Positions 37,916-45,954 of a stretch of 55,674 nucleotides of DNA are shown one piece after another. Position numbers and translations under genes: made by a program. Numbering within the stretch: the stretch's first letter is position 1; each line of letters opens with the position of its first letter. The DNA comes from Streptomyces toyocaensis (GTDB lineage: Bacteria > Actinomycetota > Actinomycetes > Streptomycetales > Streptomycetaceae): contig NZ_JFCB01000038.1 in assembly GCF_000725125.1 (NCBI RefSeq), positions 1 to 55,674 of the forward strand. The letters are read 5' to 3'. The notes under the pieces are model-generated. The model was given only the letters and a program-made list of their open reading frames with translations. It was not told the DNA's origin and ran no database searches.

Positions 37916-37947
37916 GCCTTCAGGGTAGCCCCGTGCGGGCCATTTGG

Positions 37948-37967
37948 TTGTGCACAATTAAGTTGTG
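37948..37967. promoter_or_regulatory. Overlapping OhrR operators
   Basis: TTGTGCACAA is a perfect palindrome (37948-37957) and CACAATTAAGTTGTG (37953-37967) has perfect CACAA/TTGTG arms sharing five bases with it. This AT-rich block in the ohrR/ohr divergent gap fits the TTGT/ACAA pattern of OhrR boxes. Confidence 0.7.
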
Positions 37968-38042
37968 TGCTCTACTTGTGGTCGTACGGGGGCCGGAACC
38001 GGCAGACGGTCCGGCCCGGTATCCGAGAGGGAAGGTCACCCC

Positions 38043-38456
<414 letters not shown>

Positions 38457-38466
38457 TCCCCGCCGG

Positions 38467-40026
38467 TCACCCCCCGACCCGCGCCAGCACCTCCCCCGTC
38501 CGCCGGCTCCACGTCACCACCACCGCCTCCTCGGGCACCCGCTGCCAGGGCGTCAGCAGCAGCCAGCGGGCGTGGTACCGGCGGACGATCGCGGCCCGCT
38601 CCGCGCGGGTCGCACCGGGATCCAGGTACGCGCGCACGTCGGCCACCCGCCGCAGCCGCTCCCGTTCGTCCAGCGCGGCGTCCGGCCAGGCCGGGGCGGC
38701 GAGGTTCGGCCCGTACCCGGCGAGGGCGTGGACGGCGTGGTAGCCGTCGGTGATCACCACCTCGCCCGGGCCGATGTGCCGCGCGGCCCAGAGGTACGCC
38801 GGCCAGTCCGGCGGCCGTGCGAAGCCCACCGGGTCCACCGCGGGCGGCACCACCGCCCCGGCGTGCACGGTGAGGAACCCGGCGCAGGCCCCCGCGGCCG
38901 TGACCCAGCCCAGCAGGCGCCGCCACCCCGGCCAGGGCCGGGGTGCCGCCAGCTCCACCGCGAGCGCGAACTGCAGCGGCACCAGTGTGAGCCCGAGGAT
39001 CCTGCCGTAGGTGTAGTGGCCGCCGGCCCAGCCGTACGCCACCATCAGGCAGTCCAGGACGAACATCAGCACCAGCGGGTCGCGCCACGAGGTGCGCCGG
39101 GCCCGCAGCCACAGCGCGGGCAGCCCGAGCAGCGCCAGCCCGAACTGGCCGGCCAGGTCCCGGTACAGCCGCCGGTGCATGGCGTCCACGCTGCCGTCCC
39201 CGACCAGCGCGAACACGTCGAAGTACGGCCAGCACGCGGCCACCGCCGACGCCACCGCGCCCGCCAGCGCCCACCGTCCGGCGACCGCCGCCGACCACCG
39301 TCGCTGCCATCCGGCGACCAGCGCCACCGCGCCGAGCGCCGCCGCGACCGCCGTGATCGGATGCACGAGCAGGATCAGCCCGTACAGCGCGCCCAGCGCC
39401 GCGTACCCGGGCAGCGGGCGCAGCCCGCCCGGCCCGACGTACCGGACGGCCCCCGCGTCCCGGGCCCGCACACCCGTCAGCGCCCAGGCCCAGAAGGTGA
39501 GCCCGATCGCGAACGCCGACGGGTAGGACAGGTTGCCCGTCATCGACATCAGGTTCAGATAGCCGCTCCACCAGGCCCGCTCCACCCCCCACAGCAGTGT
39601 CATCGCGGCGAGCGCGAGCACCGGCGCCCAGGGACGCGGGGTGAGGACCCGGACGAAGCGGCCGATCCCGGTGAGCAGCACCAGCAGGTTCAGCGGCCCG
39701 GTGAGCCGCAGCACCTCCCAGCCGCCCAGCCCGGTCAGCCGGGCGAACGCGCCCTGCGCGAGCGCGAAGGGCGAGTAGTAGGGGCTGCCCGCGCCCGGCA
39801 GGTCCGCCATCGGGTGCCGGGGGTGCAGCAGGTCGTCCTTGAGCCGTTCGACGACCGCCGCGTGCTGCCCGGCGTCGCAGCACAGCGGCACCCTCCAGTA
39901 CGCCAGCGACATCACGAGCCAGAACAGGAAGCCGACGAGCTGGTACGGGGTGGGGCGCCAGGCCCCGCCGCCGCGCAGCGCCGTGGCACCGCCCACGGTC
40001 CGCCGTACGAGGACTCCGGCGCTCAT
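38467..40026 (-). CDS. Polytopic membrane protein, GT-C-like (paralogue of 27496-29016)
   Basis: A 519-residue protein with ten or more hydrophobic helices. An early motif CCDAGQHAAVVERLKDD contains the acidic residues expected in the first outer loop of GT-C transferases. WWSGYLNL, WPYFDVFAL and GHYTYGRILGL are shared with the protein at 27496-29016. It is the last gene of the minus-strand operon M-L-K-J (48228 leftward), 78 bp after the preceding membrane protein. It may transfer a lipid-linked sugar outside the membrane. No family name can be given with confidence. Confidence 0.84.
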   Translation of the reverse strand: MSAGVLVRRTVGGATALRGGGAWRPTPYQLVGFLFWLVMSLAYWRVPLCCDAGQHAAVVERLKDDLLHPRHPMADLPGAGSPYYSPFALAQGAFARLTGLGGWEVLRLTGPLNLLVLLTGIGRFVRVLTPRPWAPVLALAAMTLLWGVERAWWSGYLNLMSMTGNLSYPSAFAIGLTFWAWALTGVRARDAGAVRYVGPGGLRPLPGYAALGALYGLILLVHPITAVAAALGAVALVAGWQRRWSAAVAGRWALAGAVASAVAACWPYFDVFALVGDGSVDAMHRRLYRDLAGQFGLALLGLPALWLRARRTSWRDPLVLMFVLDCLMVAYGWAGGHYTYGRILGLTLVPLQFALAVELAAPRPWPGWRRLLGWVTAAGACAGFLTVHAGAVVPPAVDPVGFARPPDWPAYLWAARHIGPGEVVITDGYHAVHALAGYGPNLAAPAWPDAALDERERLRRVADVRAYLDPGATRAERAAIVRRYHARWLLLTPWQRVPEEAVVVTWSRRTGEVLARVGG

Positions 40027-40104
40027 CGGGTGACGGGGAATGAGGGCATCTCAGGCATTTGCCGTATGTTCCCGGCTGCGTCAGCGGATTGACCTCGCAT
40101 CACC

Positions 40105-41388
40105 TCATCGAGTGACGTCGGTGGTGCGGGCCAGTTCCACCGGAGCCCCCTGCGCCGGCACCACAGCCCGCCGCACCACCGGCTCCAGCAGCAGCGGCAG
40201 GCCCAGTACGGGCAACAGCCAGGCCAGTGTGATCAGCCGGTCGCCCCAGATGTTGATGTCGGGATGCCCCGCCTGGTTGAGGATCCCCGTGCAGGCCGCC
40301 GCGACCAGGAACGCGCCGAACGCCGGCCGGCGCCGCGCGCCCAGCACACCGGCCGCCAGGGCCGCCACGAACAGCGGCTCCCACAGCTGCCGCCGCAGCC
40401 ACTCCATCCAGAAGTTCCCCTGGAGCTGGAAGAACTCCGCCCAGGGCCGCTCCCGGTCGGGGCGGGCGAAGTGATCGGTCAGCAGGTCCTGCACGCTCTC
40501 CGACACCGACGGATGGTGCAGCAGGCGGACCAGCAGCACGGTGCCCAGCACCCCCGCACACCCGGCCCCGGCGAGCGCCACCACCCCGCGTCCCGGGGGC
40601 AGCCCACGCCACCGGCGCCGTACGGCGACCGCCGTGCCCGCGACCGCCAGGCCCAGCCCGAGGAACAGCGCCTGCGAGTGCTTCACGGTGAACAGCGCGA
40701 CCAGCGCGGCGCACACCAGCGCCGTGCCCGCCCGCGTCCCGCGCCTCTGGAGCACCAGCGCGCAGCCCCACAGCGCGGCCAGGGTGAGGGCCAGCAGCAG
40801 CCCTTCCGTCATCGGGCGCATCGCGGTCGTCCCGCACGGCAGCAGGCAGAACAGCGCCTGCCCGGTCAGCGCGAGCGGCACCGGCACCGACAGCGTGCGC
40901 AGCACCAGGAACGCCAGCACCCCGCCCGCGCAGGCGATCACGACGCCCGCCGCCCACAGCCCCCACGTCGCGCCGAGCACACTGACGAACGGCACCAGGA
41001 ACACCGGGTAGCCGGGACGCACCTCGAAGATCCGCATGAACCGTTCCGGCATGAACGGCACGGTGTGCCCGCCGGTCTGCCCGGCCGCCAGCCGCGCCTC
41101 CACCTGCCGCCACTCCTGCTCCCGGCACTCCTGAAGGACCCGGGGTGCGGGGTCGGGAGCGTGGAAGCGCACCACGTCCACGTTCTGCGCGCGGTGCGCC
41201 ATCGACGCCCGGCCCGCGCAGTAGTGGTCGATGGTGACGGTCGCCGCCTCCCGCTTGCCGGCGCCGCCCAGGCTCAGGGCGTACGACAGGTAGTTCTTGC
41301 TGTCGGGGGTGTCCCGGCCGGAGACGTTCGCCAGTTGCAGCACCGCGAAGACCGCGGCCAGGAGAAGGACCCAGGTGCGCGGCCTCAC
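40105..41388 (-). CDS. Polytopic membrane protein, GT-C-like
   Basis: A 427-residue protein with a signal-anchor-like N terminus (MRPRTWVLLLAAVFAVLQLA), a ~100-residue soluble outer loop beginning RDTPDSKNYLSYALSL, and about nine further helices. The outer-loop Asp pair and the FEVRPGYPVFLVPF motif recall PMT/ArnT-type glycosyltransferases. It starts at GTG 41388, overlapping the upstream fusion gene by 4 bp (GTGA), so it is certainly in the same operon. Two Cys in the loop (HYCAG and LQECRE) could form a disulphide. Substrate unknown. Confidence 0.82.
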   Translation of the reverse strand: MRPRTWVLLLAAVFAVLQLANVSGRDTPDSKNYLSYALSLGGAGKREAATVTIDHYCAGRASMAHRAQNVDVVRFHAPDPAPRVLQECREQEWRQVEARLAAGQTGGHTVPFMPERFMRIFEVRPGYPVFLVPFVSVLGATWGLWAAGVVIACAGGVLAFLVLRTLSVPVPLALTGQALFCLLPCGTTAMRPMTEGLLLALTLAALWGCALVLQRRGTRAGTALVCAALVALFTVKHSQALFLGLGLAVAGTAVAVRRRWRGLPPGRGVVALAGAGCAGVLGTVLLVRLLHHPSVSESVQDLLTDHFARPDRERPWAEFFQLQGNFWMEWLRRQLWEPLFVAALAAGVLGARRRPAFGAFLVAAACTGILNQAGHPDINIWGDRLITLAWLLPVLGLPLLLEPVVRRAVVPAQGAPVELARTTDVTR

Positions 41389-43601
41389 GGCGAGGTCAGC
41401 AGATCACGGTTGCCGGCCTGGGCGGGCACCCGGGCGGCGCCCGGGGTCAGGTCCGGCATCGGCTCGCCCAGCATCAGCGTCCGCACCACCCGCTCGGCGG
41501 CGCGGCCGTCGTCGAACTCGCCGTACCGGTCCCGGAAGGCGGACCGCAGCCGCGCCGCCTCCTCGTCCTGCCAGGTCCCGGAGTCGAACAGCCATGCCAG
41601 CTCCCGGTAGGAGCGCGCCACATGACCCGGCGCCTCGGCCGTGATGTCGAGGTAGGCGCCCCGGCTCGCCCGGTACGCGTCCCAGTCGTCGGCGTGGATC
41701 ACGATCGGCCGGTCCAGCAGGGCGTAGTCGAACACCAGAGCCGAGTAGTCGGTGACCAGGACGTCGGAGGCGAGCAGCACGTCCTGCACCTCCGGCTCGT
41801 CCGTGGCGTCGACCAGCACGCCCCGACGGTGCAGCTCCGCCAACCCCAGCCCGCGCGCCGGTCCGTCGGCGAGCGAGGGGTGCAGCCGGACCACCAGGGT
41901 GCGGCCCTCGCCCAGGTCGGCGGCGAACCGGGCCAGGTCGATCCGCTCCACCAGCCCGTCCCTGCGGTAGTCGCGGCGGGTCGGCGCGTACAGCACGACC
42001 GTGTCGCCGTCCGGGATGCCGAGCCGCGCGCGGACCTCGCGCCCGCTGTCCGGGCCCGCGCCGACCAGGACGTCGTTGCGGGGGCTGCCGCTGCGCAGCG
42101 AGGTGAAGTGGCAGGGGAAGGCCCGCTCCCACACCAGCTCGGAGTGCCGATTGGCGACCAGGCTGTAGTCCCAGCGGTCCGCCCGGCGCAGCATCTGCGG
42201 CACGTCGAAGCCGTGCCGGGCGCCGGGCCTGCCCAGCAGGTCGGCGCCCATGAACTTCAGGGGAGTGCCCTGGTGGGTGTGGACGTGGACGCTGCCCGGG
42301 CGCTTGACCAGCGAACCCGACCAGTTGACGTTGTTGACGAAGTACGTGGCCCGCTCGGTGACCCGGCGGTAGCCGGGGGAGTCCGCCAGCACGTACGCGG
42401 TGTCCGGCGGCAGCCCGGCCGCCAGGTCCTCCTCGGCCAGCACCCACACGCCCCTGATGTGCGGGGCGAGTTCCCGTGCCGCGCGGTGGATCGCCGCCGG
42501 GTCGCCGAGCACGCCACGGTGCGAGAACGCCGAGTACACGGCGAGCCCAGGATCCAGCGGGCGGCGCAGCGCGGACCGGGCCCGGGCGGCCCGGTCAGCC
42601 GTCGCCGTGCGCGCCTGCCGGGCCCGCCGCCCCAGTTCCAGGCCCGCCCGGCCGGCGTTCCGCCGCAGCACGTGGCCGGCGTAGCTCCCCTCCAGCACGC
42701 GCAGCTCGGCGGGGACCCGGACGCCCTCCGGCCGGTGCGCCCGGAACATCTCGGCCGTGCGGCGGAAGAACTCGGCCCGGTCGGACGGCGGCAGACGGTC
42801 CGGCTTGGAGAGGATGTCGAGGCAGTGCTCGCCCATCTTGGCGTGCAGGAAGGGCCGCCAGTGCGCGAGCGCCGGGCGGGCGTCGACGAACCGGAACACC
42901 CGCGCGTACTGCTCGTGGACGTCGAAGTGCTTGCGGCTGGTGGTGGACAGGATGCTGCCCTGACGGCGCTGCCGGTAGTACAGGCAGATCCGGTCCAGGG
43001 TGGCGATGCGTTCCGCGCTGAGCAGCACCGGGAACGTCCAGGGCGTGTCCTCGTAGTAGCCGGGCGGGAAGGTGAAGCCCTCCCGCTCGACGAAGTCGCG
43101 ACGGTAGACCTTGTTCCACACCACCATCAGCAGGTCGAGGACCTGGGGGCGCTCGGCGGCCGTGAACGTGCCGTCGGCGCACTCGGCCAGCAGGTGGGCC
43201 AGCACGTTGCGGCGGGTGCCGCCCCACCAGTAGGTGCGGGCGTAGTCGAAGACCAGGACGTCCGGGTCGCCGGTCTCGTCGAGGCGGTCGGCGAGGGCGC
43301 GCAGCGCGCCCGGGGTGAGGGTGTCGTCGCTGTCGAGGAAGAACAGGTAGTCGCCCGTCGCGTACGGCATCCCGGCGTTGCGGGCCCGGCCCAGGCCCAC
43401 GTTCTCCGGCAGGTGCAGCACCCGGACCCGCTCGTCGCGGGCCGCGTACGCGTCGAGGATCGCGCCGCAGCCGTCGGGCGAGCGGTCGTCGACGGCGATC
43501 ACCTCCAGGTCGCGGTACGACTGCCCGAGCACCGAGTCGAGGCAGGCGTGCAGGTACGCCTGCACCTTGTGGACGGGGACGACGATGCTGAAGCGGGGCA
43601 C
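41385..43601 (-). CDS. GT2/TagF-like fusion protein (HGTPLK His replaced by Gln)
   Basis: A 738-residue fusion. The N-terminal GT2 domain is intact: IAVDDRSPDG (35-44), VGLGRARNAGM and FLDSDDTLTPG (DSDD 90-93). The TagF-like domain (about 350-710) reads THQGTPLKFMG, so the His before GTPLK is Gln444; YAPTRRD, VRLHPS (H574) and TDYSALVFDYALLDRPI follow. The protein starts GTG 43601, one base after the preceding stop. The domain pair resembles sugar-phosphate and polyol-phosphate wall polymerases. Loss of the His suggests a different donor chemistry or an inactive second domain. Confidence 0.88.
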   Translation of the reverse strand: MPRFSIVVPVHKVQAYLHACLDSVLGQSYRDLEVIAVDDRSPDGCGAILDAYAARDERVRVLHLPENVGLGRARNAGMPYATGDYLFFLDSDDTLTPGALRALADRLDETGDPDVLVFDYARTYWWGGTRRNVLAHLLAECADGTFTAAERPQVLDLLMVVWNKVYRRDFVEREGFTFPPGYYEDTPWTFPVLLSAERIATLDRICLYYRQRRQGSILSTTSRKHFDVHEQYARVFRFVDARPALAHWRPFLHAKMGEHCLDILSKPDRLPPSDRAEFFRRTAEMFRAHRPEGVRVPAELRVLEGSYAGHVLRRNAGRAGLELGRRARQARTATADRAARARSALRRPLDPGLAVYSAFSHRGVLGDPAAIHRAARELAPHIRGVWVLAEEDLAAGLPPDTAYVLADSPGYRRVTERATYFVNNVNWSGSLVKRPGSVHVHTHQGTPLKFMGADLLGRPGARHGFDVPQMLRRADRWDYSLVANRHSELVWERAFPCHFTSLRSGSPRNDVLVGAGPDSGREVRARLGIPDGDTVVLYAPTRRDYRRDGLVERIDLARFAADLGEGRTLVVRLHPSLADGPARGLGLAELHRRGVLVDATDEPEVQDVLLASDVLVTDYSALVFDYALLDRPIVIHADDWDAYRASRGAYLDITAEAPGHVARSYRELAWLFDSGTWQDEEAARLRSAFRDRYGEFDDGRAAERVVRTLMLGEPMPDLTPGAARVPAQAGNRDLLTSP

Positions 43602-43602
43602 G

Positions 43603-45804
43603 TCAGCTCCTCACCTGGGTGGCGGCCGCGGGGGCGGGGACGCGCTCCGCGAGCGGGATCACGGGCGGCAGGGCCTCGGGCGGCTCGCCGAGCAGCACCC
43701 GGCGGACGACCCGCTCGGCGGCCCGCCCGTCGTCGAAGGGGCAGAACCGCTCCCGGAACCGGGCCCGCAGCGCCGCCGACTCCGCCCCCGCGTACGAGCC
43801 GTCGCGGAACACGCGGGCCAGTTCGTCGGGGGTGCGGACGACCGGCCCCGGCGGGCCGGCCATCAGGTCGAAGCAGACGCCCCGCACCTCCCGGTAGACG
43901 TCCCAGTCGTCGGCGTACACGACGATCGGGCGGTCCAGATTGGCGTAGTCGAACATGATCGACGAGTAGTCGGTGATCAGCGCGTCGGCGGCCAGGCACA
44001 CGTCCTCGGAGGAGCGGTGCGCCGTGACGTCGATGATCCGGCCGCCGCTCCCGCGTCCGCCCCGGTCGTAGAAGTAGTGGGCGCGCAGCAGGACCACGAC
44101 GTCCTCGCCGGCCGCCTCGCAGAACGCCTCCAGGTCGAGGCCGGGCACGAAGCCGGAGTGGTGGTCGCGGTGGGTGGGCGCGTACAGCACGGCCCGCGCC
44201 CCCTCGGGGACGCCCAGCTCCGCCCGGATCCGGGCCACGTCGTCCGCACCGGCCGTCAGGTACACGTCGTTGCGCGGATAGCCGTACTCCAGGTGCTCGT
44301 AGGAGCCGGGGAAGGCGCGCTCCCACACACGGGTGGAGTGGGGGTTGGAGGAGAGGTTGTAGTCCCAGCGGTCCACCCGGCCGAGCAGCTTGGTGAAGCT
44401 GCCGGTGGCGGCGGCCACCACCGGGTACGTCGACTGGTCGACGCCCATGGTCTTCAGCGGGGTGCCGTGCTGGGTCTGCAGATGCACGCTGCCGGGCCGT
44501 TTGACGACGCCCTCCGCGAAGTTGGCGTTGTTGACCAGGTACGTCGCACGGGCGAGCACCTCCCAGTAGCGGTGGCTGCCGATCACCGCGTACTCCACGT
44601 CGTCCGGCACGGTGTGCGCCTGGTCGGCCTCCACCAGGAACACCGAGCGGATGTGCGGGGCGAGCTCACGTGCCTTGGCGTGGATCGCGGCCGGGTTGCA
44701 GGCGTAGCCGCGGCCCCAGTACGCGCAGTACACGGCGAGATGGGCGTCCAGCGGGCGGCGCAGGTGCATCCGGTAGCGCAGCCGGGTGCGCAGGCCCCGG
44801 GGCCGCGGCACCGCCGCCACCGTCCGCGCCGCCGCGCGACGGGTGCCGCGCAGGGCGGCGAACGCCGCGTAGGAACCGGCCGCCAGCAGCCGGTGCTGCA
44901 CACCCAGGCTGCCGCCCGGGGGCCGGAACCCGGCGGGGCGGTGACGGCGGTACAGGGCGCTCGCGCGGCGGAAGAAGGCGCGGCGGCCCGAGGTGAGCCG
45001 CCGGGGGTGGGCGGCGGTCTTCAGCACGGCCGCGAACAGCTGCTCGAACAACGGCCCCGACCGGTCGGCGGGAACCTCCAGGTCGGCGGCCCGGGCGAGC
45101 ACCAGCTCGGCCTGGTCGAGCAGGTCGGCGTGGTGCTCACCGGGCAGGTTCAGCCGGTTGCCCTGCCGGCGCACCAGGTGCCGGACGGCCACCGCGCGGA
45201 GCACCGCCACGCGCTCGGCGCCCAGCATCGCGAGCCCGCCCCAGCCGACGTCCGTGAAGTGGCCCCGGGGGAAGGCCAGGCACTGCTCGGCGGCGAAGGC
45301 ACGGCGCCAGGCCGCGCTCCACGCCGGGAGGCGCACACCCGTGAGCTGCGGGGCGCGGTCGGGGGCGAAGACGCCGTCCGGTGCGGAGGCCAGCAGCGGT
45401 GCGGCCGGGTTGTTGGGCTCGCCCTCCCACCAGGGGACGCGCTCGTGCTCGAAGTGCAGCACGTCCACCTCGCCGGTCCGCGTCAGACGCGCGTCCAGGG
45501 CGGCCAACGCGCCCGGGACGAGGACGTCGTCGCCGTCGAGGAAGAGCAGGTACGTCCCGGTCGCCGCCCGCATCCCCGCGTTGCGCGCCCCCGCCAGGCC
45601 CTCCGACGGCGGTGCGTGCACGGGCGCCACCCGGGAGTCCCGCCCGGCGTGCCGGGCGGCCACGTCGTCCGCCGGGGACCCGGGCGCGTCACAGACCGGG
45701 ATCAGCTCGAAGTCGCCGAAGGACTGGGCGAGGACCGAGTCCAGCGCCTGGCCCAGCCGGCCTGCGACCCCGTGGGACGGGACGATGATGCTGAAGCGGG
45801 GCAT
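43603..45804 (-). CDS. GT2/TagF-like fusion protein (both active sites intact)
   Basis: A 733-residue fusion starting MPRFSIIVP. The GT2 domain has FLDGDDVLVPG (DGDD 90-93); the first motif is IPVCDAPGS instead of VDDxS, a partial change. The TagF-like domain has VNNANF, TQHGTPLKTMG (H446), YAPTHRD, RAHYFYD (H576) and TDYSSIMFDYANLDRPI. In these motifs it is closest to the fusion at 30847-33045. A basic linker (about 310-350) joins the domains and may touch the membrane. It is the best candidate for the main polymerase of the second operon. Confidence 0.9.
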   Translation of the reverse strand: MPRFSIIVPSHGVAGRLGQALDSVLAQSFGDFELIPVCDAPGSPADDVAARHAGRDSRVAPVHAPPSEGLAGARNAGMRAATGTYLLFLDGDDVLVPGALAALDARLTRTGEVDVLHFEHERVPWWEGEPNNPAAPLLASAPDGVFAPDRAPQLTGVRLPAWSAAWRRAFAAEQCLAFPRGHFTDVGWGGLAMLGAERVAVLRAVAVRHLVRRQGNRLNLPGEHHADLLDQAELVLARAADLEVPADRSGPLFEQLFAAVLKTAAHPRRLTSGRRAFFRRASALYRRHRPAGFRPPGGSLGVQHRLLAAGSYAAFAALRGTRRAAARTVAAVPRPRGLRTRLRYRMHLRRPLDAHLAVYCAYWGRGYACNPAAIHAKARELAPHIRSVFLVEADQAHTVPDDVEYAVIGSHRYWEVLARATYLVNNANFAEGVVKRPGSVHLQTQHGTPLKTMGVDQSTYPVVAAATGSFTKLLGRVDRWDYNLSSNPHSTRVWERAFPGSYEHLEYGYPRNDVYLTAGADDVARIRAELGVPEGARAVLYAPTHRDHHSGFVPGLDLEAFCEAAGEDVVVLLRAHYFYDRGGRGSGGRIIDVTAHRSSEDVCLAADALITDYSSIMFDYANLDRPIVVYADDWDVYREVRGVCFDLMAGPPGPVVRTPDELARVFRDGSYAGAESAALRARFRERFCPFDDGRAAERVVRRVLLGEPPEALPPVIPLAERVPAPAAATQVRS

Positions 45805-45954
45805 TCTGCTCTTTCCGTAGGGATCTCGCGGCGCCGGCCGCTTCGGCGTGCGGGGCGCCGACCGGGCCGCCCCGCCGGCCGCCGGGTGGGCGGCCGGGCC
45901 GGGGCGGGCCGCGACGAGCCGGGGGGCATGGGAACTCCCGAGGGGGAACGACGG
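45805..45954 (-). terminator. Intergenic gap with a large imperfect hairpin
   Basis: This 150-bp gap separates two fusion genes. GGCCGCCCCGCCGGCCGCC (about 45865-45883) pairs imperfectly with the complement at about 45889-45912. It could terminate or attenuate transcription between the first fusion gene and the rest of the operon. Confidence 0.4.
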
